From assembly GCA_023459055.1 (NCBI GenBank), contig JAEWVR010000029.1, positions 1 through 64,000 of the forward strand: a stretch of 64,000 nucleotides of DNA. The letters are read 5' to 3'. Origin of the DNA: Fibrobacterota bacterium. GTDB taxonomy: Bacteria > Fibrobacterota > Chitinivibrionia > Chitinivibrionales > Chitinispirillaceae. This document shows positions 1 to 9,333 of the stretch, one piece after another. Each line of letters begins with the position of its first letter. Positions within the stretch are counted from its first letter, which is position 1. The position numbers and the translations under genes were made by a program. The notes under the pieces were generated by a model that worked only from the letters and a program-made list of their open reading frames with translations, was not told where the DNA came from and searched no databases.

Positions 1-3000
1 TTTTGATATAATTGCATTAGTACTTCCTTTATATGAAGTTGGATTTATCCATGCTTCAATGATAAAATTATCTAAATTATCAAAAAACTCTATATCATGA
101 ACATTCGTATAATTTGAACCATCAAAGAACAATGCTTTGCCTCTGGGGCTATCAATATACTCTTCTTTTCCTGTAATCGTGCTGCTAATATTATTATCAC
201 TTTCATCACTTAAACTTCCATTAAACAACCAATGCCCCAATGTTATAGTAGTATCATTCCACTTTGCATATAAATCAATGTTTCCTGTTGAACCTGCAGG
301 AATAGAGGTCACATTGTTAACAAAAAGAGCATCTGAATACCACCCGTCAAATGTATACCCCGTCTTTGACGCAGCAGCAAGAGCTATAGTCGGTGTTTCA
401 ACAGTATAGTTTGCTGGATTGGCACCGTTTGTTCCTTCATTTAAATAGTAGGTTATAGTGTACCCAATTGTATTCCATTTTGCATATAACGTATCACCCT
501 CAGTTGACATTGTGTAACTTGCCTCATTCGCAAATACTACACTCCCATCGGAACTGGTCGCCCAACCTGCAAAACTATATCCCGTTTTAATAAATCCATT
601 TGCTGTCAGGGGTGCAGAGATTCCATAAGAGATTGTCTGTAGAGCCATGCTCCCCGTTGCTGATGAATCATTCTTATTAAAGATAACGTTATAGGGGGTC
701 GGTGTCCACTTCGCAAACAACGTAACATTTCCCATCACCTTATCAGTTGCAAATGTCCATGGGTTCGTGCAGGCAGACTCTTTGAACCATCCCCCAAATG
801 TATACCCGGTTCTTGCCGGTGCCGATGGTGTTTTCGCTGTGTCGTTATAATTTACATTTTGGGAGTCAACTGCACTTCCGCTCTGGCTGTTAAATGTCAC
901 TTTGTATTGGTTAGTTGTCCACTGTGCATACAAAACAATATTGACAGTATCTGCAATTACCGTATCGCCGGCATGATAGCCACTTCCGGTTCCATCAGCG
1001 GTACTGTTCCATCCGGTGAACGTATAACCGCTCTTTGTCAATGTACCTGCAGTTCCAAGTATCAGCGTGTCCCCAATAGAGAATTGTTTTATCTGCGGCT
1101 CTGTACCACCAGTAGCACTATTACTACGGTAAGATATTGTGTACACATTTTTAGCAAACACCGCAAGTACCACAGCACTTCCCTTGACTACGCGCATGGT
1201 GGTCAGACTTGCACTCGAATCCGCAAACAACACCTCTCCGGAAACTGCCCGCCATACGTCAAAGTGATATCCCGTTGACGGAGCCGCAGTAATTTCCACC
1301 AACTCGCCATAGGCCACAGAATCGGGCATCGTGACCACCCCGTTGCCACTGATTGACTTTTGCACTGAATACTCATTCAGAGCAAACTGCGCGGTGATAA
1401 CAGTACCCGGTGAAGTAATTTTTACCGTTGTTGATGCAGACAGGGAATCAGCAAATTGCGCGCTGCCTGAGAGACATATCCACTTAACAAACCGATAACC
1501 ATTAGCAGTATCGGCTGATGCGACTATCGCAACGGGGGTTCCGTATGATGCTGTAAATGCTGATGCAGTATCAGTTGCAACAGTAAAAGATCCATAACTG
1601 CTGCTCTTATCCAGTTGTACCGGGAAGGTAATCAATGTAAACAGTGGTCTGATAACTGATGCAGAATCGAGTAAAATGGTGGTGACCGGAGCAGCACTGT
1701 CGGCAATGATCGCACTACCGCTGACAATTTCCCATTTGTAAAAAACGTATCCGGTATCGGGAATGGCTGAAATAGTATCAGATACACCATACGTAATGCT
1801 TCCAGCTCCAGTACCATGACCATTGGTACTATTGACAATTTCAAGCTGGTACGTATCCGGAACAAATATTGCCTTTATGGTAACATTGCCATCTCCAGGC
1901 ACAATGCTGGTTTGTATAGCAAGTGAATCGCTAATTATAGCAGAACCGGAAATGACACTCCAATTTACAAAACGATAGTGTGGCGGATGTAACGCGGTAA
2001 TCGGCTGTGGTTCACCATACAATGCTGTAATTGTCTTAACAACACCACTATCACCAATAATCTGAACAGTATAGCTGTTCTTCTCCCATACTGCATAAAG
2101 TATCACGTTTGTTGTATCAACAATAACTGTATCATCAAGTGCATATCCCACGCCGCTTCCATCAGGTGCTGTATTCCAGCCAATTAAAGTATGCCCTTTT
2201 TTGTCAAGCGTATCACTTATCGCAACAAGTGGTATCTGTGCGCCCGGAAACAATCTCAGCACCTTATCGGTACTGCCACTACTCAACCCGACAACAGTCA
2301 GCGGTAGTACTTTAACCCCAAATTCATACCTGACCGGCTCTCCATCAATAGTGCATGTGTAAGTGCCAGCCTGAGCGGGTGTAATAGAATCAAGTATTAA
2401 AATGCCTGATACAGTTGTATCGAAAGCAATTGAATCCAGATACCAGATGCATTGTTTACCAACAGGTACTTCAGCTTTAAACTGTGCAATACTTAAAGTA
2501 CAAGGCATTGCTTCATTAACAGTGAGTTGCCGGCTGACCATCCCACTATCATTAACCAGAATTGTGGCAGTTTCTTCAGATTCTACACGGAAACCGGTTT
2601 TAACCGTATCGACCGATACCCCGTTTTGTAATGTTACAATACGTAACGACTGGTTTCCTTCCGGTAATTTATCAATCGTAAAACTGCCATCCGGATTGAC
2701 TTTTACATGACGGTCACTGCCGACAACCAGTACATAGACCTCCATTGTACTGTCGATCCAGTCAATCTTCCCGACGATTGTTGCCGGAGGTTTGAGAGTA
2801 GCTGGCGGAGGATTATATGAAGGTGTTCCAGCTTCAGTAGTTTGAACTGAATCTATTTTGACTATAAGGCTGGTATCAACCGTTTGAGCGATAATGGTGA
2901 AATATCCGGGTTCATCAGCTTGAAATTTATATATTCCGCTGTCATTGGTAATTGTTCGAATGATCCGGGAATTCCCTGCAACTCCTTTCTTAAAGAGTTT

Positions 3001-3246
3001 CGAATCGGTATCTGCTGTATAGTCTGAAGGATACATTACAACTTGTGCCCCGCTGGCAGGTGTTCCTGTCCGATCGACAACAAGCCCGGTGGTTTCGTTT
3101 ATTGTTGGCGTTCCTGCAGTCTGGAGCACATCAGACGAACATGCCAGATACACTAACAGCAGTAGTGCTACGGGCAGAGTAAAAAAAAACCGCATAAAAC
3201 CCGCATTTTTGATACTCTTTGTGAGGGATAAATTTTGAGAACGCAT
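1..3246 (-). CDS. Large lipoprotein-like surface protein with InlB-type repeats and a LamG-like domain (partial)
   Basis: This open frame has no stop from the ATG at 3246 to the left edge (1082 codons), so the C-terminus lies outside the window. The N-terminus has a basic, hydrophobic leader ending LLLVYLAC-SSD, a weak lipobox (Tyr at -3). A second in-frame ATG at 3195 gives a more compact signal peptide and may be the true start. Next comes a carboxypeptidase-regulatory-like segment (about residues 50-130) and an Ig-like stretch. A long series of repeats follows (about 330-1000), each ending in motifs such as GYTFTGWN, GYTFGGWF and YAKW, the pattern of Listeria-Bacteroides (InlB B-type) repeats. 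The last visible ~80 residues (FDGSNYTNVHD, FIIEAWINPTSY) look like the start of a concanavalin A/LamG-like lectin domain. It is probably a surface adhesin or carbohydrate-binding protein; the ligand is unknown. Confidence 0.85.
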   Translation of the reverse strand, partial: MRSQNLSLTKSIKNAGFMRFFFTLPVALLLLVYLACSSDVLQTAGTPTINETTGLVVDRTGTPASGAQVVMYPSDYTADTDSKLFKKGVAGNSRIIRTITNDSGIYKFQADEPGYFTIIAQTVDTSLIVKIDSVQTTEAGTPSYNPPPATLKPPATIVGKIDWIDSTMEVYVLVVGSDRHVKVNPDGSFTIDKLPEGNQSLRIVTLQNGVSVDTVKTGFRVESEETATILVNDSGMVSRQLTVNEAMPCTLSIAQFKAEVPVGKQCIWYLDSIAFDTTVSGILILDSITPAQAGTYTCTIDGEPVRYEFGVKVLPLTVVGLSSGSTDKVLRLFPGAQIPLVAISDTLDKKGHTLIGWNTAPDGSGVGYALDDTVIVDTTNVILYAVWEKNSYTVQIIGDSGVVKTITALYGEPQPITALHPPHYRFVNWSVISGSAIISDSLAIQTSIVPGDGNVTIKAIFVPDTYQLEIVNSTNGHGTGAGSITYGVSDTISAIPDTGYVFYKWEIVSGSAIIADSAAPVTTILLDSASVIRPLFTLITFPVQLDKSSSYGSFTVATDTASAFTASYGTPVAIVASADTANGYRFVKWICLSGSAQFADSLSASTTVKITSPGTVITAQFALNEYSVQKSISGNGVVTMPDSVAYGELVEITAAPSTGYHFDVWRAVSGEVLFADSSASLTTMRVVKGSAVVLAVFAKNVYTISYRSNSATGGTEPQIKQFSIGDTLILGTAGTLTKSGYTFTGWNSTADGTGSGYHAGDTVIADTVNIVLYAQWTTNQYKVTFNSQSGSAVDSQNVNYNDTAKTPSAPARTGYTFGGWFKESACTNPWTFATDKVMGNVTLFAKWTPTPYNVIFNKNDSSATGSMALQTISYGISAPLTANGFIKTGYSFAGWATSSDGSVVFANEASYTMSTEGDTLYAKWNTIGYTITYYLNEGTNGANPANYTVETPTIALAAASKTGYTFDGWYSDALFVNNVTSIPAGSTGNIDLYAKWNDTTITLGHWLFNGSLSDESDNNISSTITGKEEYIDSPRGKALFFDGSNYTNVHDIEFFDNLDNFIIEAWINPTSYKGSTNAIISK

Positions 3247-3381
3247 TACCATCTCCCGGGAGGAATATACCATTCTATAGAACATTAACTTACTATTTAC
3301 TACTTATTTATTGAATCAATTCAAGACCTTATTACAGTCGCCAATTCTATAAAATAGATTTGCCGGTATCACGGTCCAACG

Positions 3382-3416
3382 TAAAATAAAACTTCTGTTA
3401 TCCAGAGATAACAGGT
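3382..3416 (-). terminator. Rho-independent terminator after the TIGR02147 gene
   Basis: On the minus strand a perfect 8-bp stem (CTGTTATC/GATAACAG, 4-nt loop, bases 3395-3414) is followed by a T-rich run (AAGTTTTATTTT). It lies about 40 nt after the regulator's stop codon and separates it from the lipoprotein gene. Confidence 0.6.
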
Positions 3417-3453
3417 TACCAGGAATAAGACGATGTACGATACAAGATCCTTT

Positions 3454-4284
3454 TCACTCCGATATTTTCTTTGCAAGAGGCATAAAGATTGATTGAATGA
3501 GATACACCCTTTCCGGGCCTTCATCGTTTTGAATCAGTCTTTTTATATGATCGAGGTGTTCCAGATTTTCTTTTCTGATAATTTCCGCTGTTTTTTCTGA
3601 AATGCCGACAGTCATAGATCTGACCTGATTACCATCTAAATGTAGTGGCAGTGTATCTTTAGCCGCCAGCATTAAACCAATGTGGGAGTTATCCCTGTCT
3701 TCCTGAGAAATGTCAGCGCCATTTATTAAATTCGGCGCTGTATTGAGCGTGTAGGTTCCATCACTGGTTCGATGTATAATTTGAAGTCGTTCGAGCAGCG
3801 CCACCGATTCCTCAGCCTCCTCGGGAGTAATGTGGGGAAACAACCATTTACTAAGCTGTTTATACTCCCCCTTAAAGGTGATCATTCCAATAATTGAACG
3901 AATAACGCCATGATACCATTTTGAAAAAAACACCTTTTTATCACTTTTTAACTGGTCTGAGACAACAAACTTTCGAAATTCCTCCAATTTTTCCCGTATA
4001 CGAAGCTTCTCTGTCTCATTATTTTCCTGTTTATAGGCAACCATGAAATTGAAATATTCTTTCTCATTTCTTGTAAGTGGAATAACCCTCAGAAGTTTAA
4101 TGCTATTGGTTGTAGACAATCTGGTTCTTGGATTATTAAAAATCGAGTGAACAAAACCCCTGTTTTTAAAGCCTGCGCGTTCTGCAATCCATTGAAACGT
4201 AAAATGGGGACGCAGTGCCCGTTGCTCTGTATAATACGCTTTAAGGTACTCTTTATAATCGAGGTAATCCAGAATATTGACCAT
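3454..4284 (-). CDS. TIGR02147-family (DUF4423-like) regulator
   Basis: This 276-residue protein has the features of the TIGR02147 family, first described as a paralogous family in Fibrobacter. The N-terminus is DYLDYKEYLKAYY, followed by a helix-turn-helix-like segment (FTFQWIAERAGFKNRGFVHSI, residues about 27-47) and then LTRNEKEYFNFMVAY. The middle and C-terminus (about 100-270) correspond to DUF4423, with FFSKWYH, a winged-helix-like ALLERLQIIHRTSDGTY stretch, and the SMTVGISEKTAEII strand-helix seen in relatives. It is presumed to be a cytoplasmic DNA-binding regulator; its targets are not established. It stands alone with its own terminator, and the next gene on the same strand is the InlB-repeat lipoprotein, which may be a target by position. 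The family identity is secure, the biological role inferred. Confidence 0.85.
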   Translation of the reverse strand: MVNILDYLDYKEYLKAYYTEQRALRPHFTFQWIAERAGFKNRGFVHSIFNNPRTRLSTTNSIKLLRVIPLTRNEKEYFNFMVAYKQENNETEKLRIREKLEEFRKFVVSDQLKSDKKVFFSKWYHGVIRSIIGMITFKGEYKQLSKWLFPHITPEEAEESVALLERLQIIHRTSDGTYTLNTAPNLINGADISQEDRDNSHIGLMLAAKDTLPLHLDGNQVRSMTVGISEKTAEIIRKENLEHLDHIKRLIQNDEGPERVYLIQSIFMPLAKKISE

Positions 4285-4768
4285 TTAACTCACCATTTGT
4301 AATAGTTGTTGTTTACATTATATATACATAATAGCAAATCAAATATACTTTTCTTACGGGATAAATCTAACCATTATCTGTACAATATAAGGTATAGAAA
4401 TTGAACTTGACTGTAAGGCATGACTTGTAGTCGCAAAAACTGCGTCAGGAAAGTTTTTTTTTGAAAAAACGGATCGCTCTACGTGAAATTTGACAAATGC
4501 ACACATTTGGAGACACCACACCCTGTACTTTACAACCCGGAATTAACAATGTTTCACATTATCCCACGTTGACTATTACACCAATCCCATAAACTACCTA
4601 CATCAAGATTGTCCCACACTACAAGGGTTGTCTTCAAATGGTTCGATGTCCGGTGCGCACGATTTTTACTGCGAAATCAATTATCTACTGCATGAAACGC
4701 CTCAAAGTCAGGAAGCGCATTACAAATACGATTTGGTTTTACTGAGGAATTCAGGTTCTTTTTTTGCA
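4285..4768. other. 484-bp intergenic region with no supported gene
   Basis: The region separates the TIGR02147 gene (its promoter side) from the 3' end of the GyrI-like gene. It is AT-rich near 4310-4450. The only sizeable open frame (4628-4822, plus) has no ribosome-binding site and no recognisable motif. No strong terminator or repeat was seen. Confidence 0.5.
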
Positions 4769-5335
4769 TCACTTCCCATAGATCGGGAGATCCACTATAG
4801 CACTAACCGGCACGATGTATAAAATCGTTTTTTTCTCAGTATCGATCACTTCCATGACCGGTCCGGTAATAGAAAAATTTTTGATTTTAGCGTATTTTTC
4901 AAGTGATCCGTATATTTTGTAAATGCCTGTCGTAAATGAGAAAAAGGAGCGAAGTGGATATTTTCCGACAATACAGTAGGATTTTCCAAACATATCAGAT
5001 TTAAAGGGTGGTTCCACCGGAATGAGCGAATCGGTAATGACACCGGAAATGCTCCTCAGACTATCCGCGCTTTTATTGACAGGATTATCATAAAAAATGG
5101 TGAATCCACCTTTTACAAACGACACTTTTTTTACATCACTCAGGTATTGATGAACGTATTTTATCCTCGCACCGACAGCTGAATAAGTACCGGTATACTC
5201 CTTGTACACCAGATAATATGGCCCTTTCTGATCTTCGAAAAACTTTACCCTGTCAAAAACTCCAGCCTGATAAAAAAGCAGCCCGGAAGCAATAACAACA
5301 AACGCTGCAATAGATGCAAGTGCGATTTTTAGCAT
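4769..5335 (-). CDS. Membrane-anchored GyrI/effector-binding-like protein
   Basis: This 188-residue protein has one N-terminal hydrophobic segment (LASIAAFVVIASGLLFYQAG, residues about 5-24) and an extracytoplasmic or periplasmic domain. GPYYLVYKEYTGTY, then GARIKYVHQYL and FTIFYDNP resemble the start of the GyrI-like small-molecule-binding fold found in AraC-type effector domains and in stand-alone proteins. The C-terminal half (IVGKYPLRSFFSFTTG) also fits a two-repeat arrangement. It follows smc by only 24 nt on the same strand and is therefore probably co-transcribed with it, though nothing suggests a role in chromosome organisation. No DNA-binding domain is present. The ligand is unknown. 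Confidence 0.65.
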   Translation of the reverse strand: MLKIALASIAAFVVIASGLLFYQAGVFDRVKFFEDQKGPYYLVYKEYTGTYSAVGARIKYVHQYLSDVKKVSFVKGGFTIFYDNPVNKSADSLRSISGVITDSLIPVEPPFKSDMFGKSYCIVGKYPLRSFFSFTTGIYKIYGSLEKYAKIKNFSITGPVMEVIDTEKKTILYIVPVSAIVDLPIYGK

Positions 5336-5359
5336 GTAGTCAACCGCCTTTTTGTTAAT

Positions 5360-8300
5360 TTACGCTGCTGCGAGCGCAGGATCATCAAATTTTACCGATA
5401 CGATTGTGGAAATACCTTTTTCCTGCTGTGTCACTCCGTAAAGTAGGTCCGCTGCTTCCATGGTGCGTTTATTATGAGTAATAACAATAAACTGAGTCTT
5501 TTCTGCAAATTTCTTGAGAACCTTAACAAAACGTCCAACATTCGCTTCATCAAGCGGTGCATCAAGCTCATCAAGAATGCAATACGCTGATGGTCTTACG
5601 AGGTAAAGTGCAAACAGCAGCGATATTGCAGTAAGTGCACGCTCTCCTCCAGAAAGAAGCTGTACACCGCGCATTTTCTTTCCTGCCGGACGCACATTGA
5701 TATGAATGGGCGCTTCGAGCGGATCAACATTTTCTTCAAGCGCCAAATGTGCCTCACCACCTTCAAACAGTGTTGTGAACAGTTCAACAAAATTTTTCTG
5801 TACCTGCTCAAACGTTTCAAGAAACTGGACTCTTGCTTCTTTATCAAGTTTTTTAATTGCCCGTTCAAGTTCATCAACGGCAGTCTGAAGATCATCACGC
5901 TGTTTTGTCAATTCCTGAAGACGCGCATTTTCAGTTTCGTAGTCCTCAAGCGCAGCCATATTAACCTGACCCACGTGCTTGATGCGTTCCTTTAACATCT
6001 GAATATTTTGTATGATCTCACTGTCTTCTTCTTCAATATGAGGAATCGGTTCCGGCGGAGAATCGAGATCAAGTTCGTATGCTTCCCAGATTCTCTCACG
6101 TATACGACGCTGTTCCTGTTCATCACGGGTATACTTAATTTCAAGATCATGAACCTGATTTGATATTGTGTCAAGTTCAGACTGACCTGTACGCGCATCT
6201 TTTCTAACGTCTTCAATTTCAAGTAATTTTCCGTTATACTCTTCTCTCTCCCTGTCGCGAACAACCTCAAGACCGGTTCGTACATCCCGCTGTTTTTCAA
6301 GTTCGTCTTTGAGTGTAAGCATCTGATTCTCGAGGTCAGCAATATCAGAAAACGCACGCTGCTTATCTTCAATTTTCCCCTGTTTACGGTCTCCTGCGGA
6401 TTTAATATCACGCGTCAAACGTTCAATATCCTGTTTATCCTGGATAATACGGTTTTTAAGTCCATGTACTTCAAGTTCAATATTTTTAAGATGCTCAACA
6501 AGTGTTCTGCGCTGCTCGTCCATTGAGCGCACAGAAGCTCTTGCTTCGTCAACCTGCGACTCAAGAAGATCCTTGCGGCTCTGACAGGTCGCAACTTCTG
6601 CTTCGTGAGTTCCGATCTGCTCTTCAAGCTGGCCAATTTTTACGGTAATATTGTCAAGTTCAGGATTAAGCACCGAGATTCTGTTCATGATAGTATGCGT
6701 TTCATTCTCATAATGCTTGATATTGGTCTGCTGTTCCTGTTGCTGACGCTGACCTTTATTCAATTTTTCATCAACCTCAATAAGTGCAACCTTTGCCTCA
6801 TCGCGGTTAATAATGCATATATCCTTGTCACTAAGAATTTTTGTATGCTCTTTTTCCCATTTTTCAATGTCAAGAGTCAATTTTTCAATCTGCTGCTTGC
6901 GTTGCAAAATACCGGCTTTCTCTTTTTTGGCATTTCCGGCAAAAACCGTTCCATCCTGACGACAAATAACGCCATCACGACCTGCAAACAGACAGGTTGG
7001 ATCCTTAAACGACTGCCCAATAGCACTATCAGCATTATCAGTAATGATAATATGATTCAAAAAATGATCTGCAAGTGCATCACAACCAGATGCTACCTTG
7101 ACAAGAGAACGTACACGAACACCTTCCGCAGCCGCAGGTGGCACCTGTTTTTTCAGAGATGCCACACGTTCAAGCGAAATCATGCATGCTTCGCCAATAC
7201 GCTCTGCGCTCAGCTGTTCAACCGCATTTCGTAAATCAACCTCAGTATTGAAAACCACAGTCTGTACCGATGTTCCAAGAATCTTCTCTACAAGCCCTAC
7301 CACCTGTTCATCAGAAACGGAGATAAGATCTGCAACAATTCCCTTGACACCTGGCACTTTACGGGTAAGTAGTTCCTTAACACCGGCATCATAGCCTTCA
7401 TAAGCAGCATCAAGGCCACTTAAAAACTTGAGCTGTGATTTACTTGTTGAAATCTGCGCTTCGAGAAGCTTTTCTTTTTCGACAAGTTCCTGATAACGTT
7501 TATCCTCTTTTTCGATTCTTCCCAGAAGAACTTCTCTTGACTGAAGCAGATTTCTGTTTTCGTTATCAACAGTATGAAGCTGCTGGCGACATACGATAAT
7601 CGCCTCCTGATACTCCTCAAGACGCATTTCAAGATTCTGGACTTCGCGCTGATCTCGCTCTCTGCGCTCAAGTGCATTGTTAAGATTACTTTTAAGAGTA
7701 CTGAGAACATTTCGTGTTTCACCAAGCTGATTGATCAACTCGATCTGATCACGCCCGAGTTGATCTGCTTTATCTCTCTGAAGCTGCATCCTGCTGTCAA
7801 ACTGCGCAAGCTCATCGGTAGCACCATTAACACGTTCCGTGCTCTTCTGAAGTTGTGTTTCGCGGTCAATAATACTTTTCTCGATCTGTGTTCGTAAACG
7901 ACTGTTTTCCTCAATCTGCATCTCGATTGATTGCACATCCTGATCAAACCGACTGACATTCTGCTTCTGGTTGTTCAAACGCTCTGTTGCAACACTGATA
8001 TCACGGTCGAGACGAATAATTCGTTCGTTTGATTCACTTACATTCCGTGAAGCAATCTCAAGTTCTTTCTCTTTCTCAAGAGCACTAAGCTGCATACGTT
8101 CAATGCGAGATTCAGCTGTTGCGATTGACGCCTTAAGTGTCTCGCGGCGTGTTTCCATCTCTGTCAGCATCGACTTGCGTTCTTTCATCGCCACACTAAG
8201 CATCTGGTAGCGGCGGTTTTCATAGCCGACTTCCTGCGCCTTGAGATCGTCGAAATACGTTTTGTAGCGTTTTGCTTTTTCAACATGACGAGCCAGCATC

Positions 8301-8908
8301 CTTACCTGACGATCCGCTTCCTGAACTTTGTCATTAATACGCAGCAAGTCCTGACGAGTTTTCTCAAGCTGACGCTGACTTTCTTTTCTACGCTGTTTGT
8401 ATTTTCCAATTCCAGCAGCTTCCTCAAAAAGAATCCGGCGCTCTTCGGCCTTATCACTTAGAATGGCATTGATCATTGAGTTTTCGATTGTCGTATAAGC
8501 ACTGCTTCCTATACCGGTATCAAGAAATAGATGGTGAATATCACGCAGTCGACATGGAACTTTATTAATCCTGTATTCACTTTCACCACTGCGATAGATT
8601 CTGCGTGTAATCGCAACTTCACTATACTCAACAGGCAAAATGCCCTTATTATTTTCTATTGTAAGCGTTACTTCAGCCATATTAAGGGCTTGACGGTTTT
8701 GGGTACCACTAAAAATCACATCAGCCATATTGGAACTTCTCAACATTGATGCCTTCTGTTCACCAAACACCCAGCGGATTGCATCAACAACATTACTCTT
8801 ACCGCACCCGTTTGGACCGATAACCGCAGTCATCCCCTCACCAAAGCGCAGCTCTGTTTTGTCTGCGAACGATTTAAACCCAAAAATGGAGAGTTTACGA
8901 AGAATCAT
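5360..8908 (-). CDS. smc: Chromosome segregation ATPase Smc
   Basis: Smc is the ATPase core of condensin, which compacts and segregates the chromosome together with ScpA and ScpB. The frame extends upstream to 8953, but the ATG at 8908 is chosen because it carries AAGGA 7 nt upstream and gives the usual beginning MILRKLSIFGFKSFADKT. That makes 1182 residues, normal for the family. Walker A GPNGCGKS lies at about 31-38. Two long coiled coils flank a hinge at about 505-670 (FLSGLDAAYEGYDAGVKELL onward). The C-terminal head has the signature LLSGGERAL and Walker B YCILDELDAPLDEAN near 1090-1130. It is followed closely by the GyrI-like gene. All catalytic motifs look intact. Confidence 0.97.
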   Translation of the reverse strand: MILRKLSIFGFKSFADKTELRFGEGMTAVIGPNGCGKSNVVDAIRWVFGEQKASMLRSSNMADVIFSGTQNRQALNMAEVTLTIENNKGILPVEYSEVAITRRIYRSGESEYRINKVPCRLRDIHHLFLDTGIGSSAYTTIENSMINAILSDKAEERRILFEEAAGIGKYKQRRKESQRQLEKTRQDLLRINDKVQEADRQVRMLARHVEKAKRYKTYFDDLKAQEVGYENRRYQMLSVAMKERKSMLTEMETRRETLKASIATAESRIERMQLSALEKEKELEIASRNVSESNERIIRLDRDISVATERLNNQKQNVSRFDQDVQSIEMQIEENSRLRTQIEKSIIDRETQLQKSTERVNGATDELAQFDSRMQLQRDKADQLGRDQIELINQLGETRNVLSTLKSNLNNALERRERDQREVQNLEMRLEEYQEAIIVCRQQLHTVDNENRNLLQSREVLLGRIEKEDKRYQELVEKEKLLEAQISTSKSQLKFLSGLDAAYEGYDAGVKELLTRKVPGVKGIVADLISVSDEQVVGLVEKILGTSVQTVVFNTEVDLRNAVEQLSAERIGEACMISLERVASLKKQVPPAAAEGVRVRSLVKVASGCDALADHFLNHIIITDNADSAIGQSFKDPTCLFAGRDGVICRQDGTVFAGNAKKEKAGILQRKQQIEKLTLDIEKWEKEHTKILSDKDICIINRDEAKVALIEVDEKLNKGQRQQQEQQTNIKHYENETHTIMNRISVLNPELDNITVKIGQLEEQIGTHEAEVATCQSRKDLLESQVDEARASVRSMDEQRRTLVEHLKNIELEVHGLKNRIIQDKQDIERLTRDIKSAGDRKQGKIEDKQRAFSDIADLENQMLTLKDELEKQRDVRTGLEVVRDREREEYNGKLLEIEDVRKDARTGQSELDTISNQVHDLEIKYTRDEQEQRRIRERIWEAYELDLDSPPEPIPHIEEEDSEIIQNIQMLKERIKHVGQVNMAALEDYETENARLQELTKQRDDLQTAVDELERAIKKLDKEARVQFLETFEQVQKNFVELFTTLFEGGEAHLALEENVDPLEAPIHINVRPAGKKMRGVQLLSGGERALTAISLLFALYLVRPSAYCILDELDAPLDEANVGRFVKVLKKFAEKTQFIVITHNKRTMEAADLLYGVTQQEKGISTIVSVKFDDPALAAA

Positions 8909-9333
8909 TGTAATTCCTTTTATTTTAGCAGTTTGCGACACCCTGATGTCCACAAGACACTATATATCGCCGTAATTACCCTCTCAAGATACTATATATT
9001 GGGTTTCGAGTCAAGATCCCGGGCAATCTTTTTTGTAACATTTTTAATTTTTCCAAAGAATCGAGACCAGTGATACGCAAGAGAAGTGTTGTTAAATTAT
9101 ATAATGGGATGATTCAGGTAAAGGGTTAAAATACCCATCCATATATATTAATGGGTATTTTACCCGGATGGCCCTCGTGGCTATCCGTTCTTTTGTGTAC
9201 ATATAAATGAATATGGCAGAAACCCCGGGCCTGATACCGTCAACCAATATCAGGTTTCACATTTCAACAATTACATTCCATCGAACAGGAGCACATTTGC
9301 GCAATATCGGAGAGGAACTGTCAGTCGGTAACG
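8909..9333. other. Intergenic region upstream of smc
   Basis: About 425 bp with no supported coding sequence. It must contain the smc promoter and the end of the transcript from the secreted-protein gene at 9334-11025. It holds a long inverted repeat at 9123-9165 (listed separately) and a smaller stem CCTGATA/TATCAGG at 9230-9254. Confidence 0.5.
9123..9165. repeat. Long inverted repeat with self-complementary arms
   Basis: The arms are GGGTTAAAATACCCAT and ATGGGTATTTTACCC, a 15-bp match with one bulge and a 12-nt AT-only centre except for two C residues. Each arm is itself a small palindrome (GGGT...ACCC), so one large or two small hairpins can form. No T-tract follows in either direction. 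Confidence 0.65.

Noticed and set aside
1..2300. Possible CRISPR-like or satellite repeats in the left end.
   Set aside because: The periodicity is at protein level (InlB-type repeats with diverged DNA), without identical repeats and spacers.
137..2710. Plus- and minus-strand open frames across the left 2.7 kb.
   Set aside because: They overlap the continuous minus-strand frame of the InlB-repeat lipoprotein, which explains the region fully.
4628..4822. Open frame of 64 codons between the TIGR02147 and GyrI-like genes.
   Set aside because: No ribosome-binding site, no motif, and its end overlaps the GyrI-like gene; a transposase remnant was considered but no signature was found.
5596..8975. 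Many open frames of 60-210 codons opposite or out of frame with smc.
   Set aside because: They lie inside an intact smc gene, lack ribosome-binding sites, and have compositions expected of coding-strand shadows.
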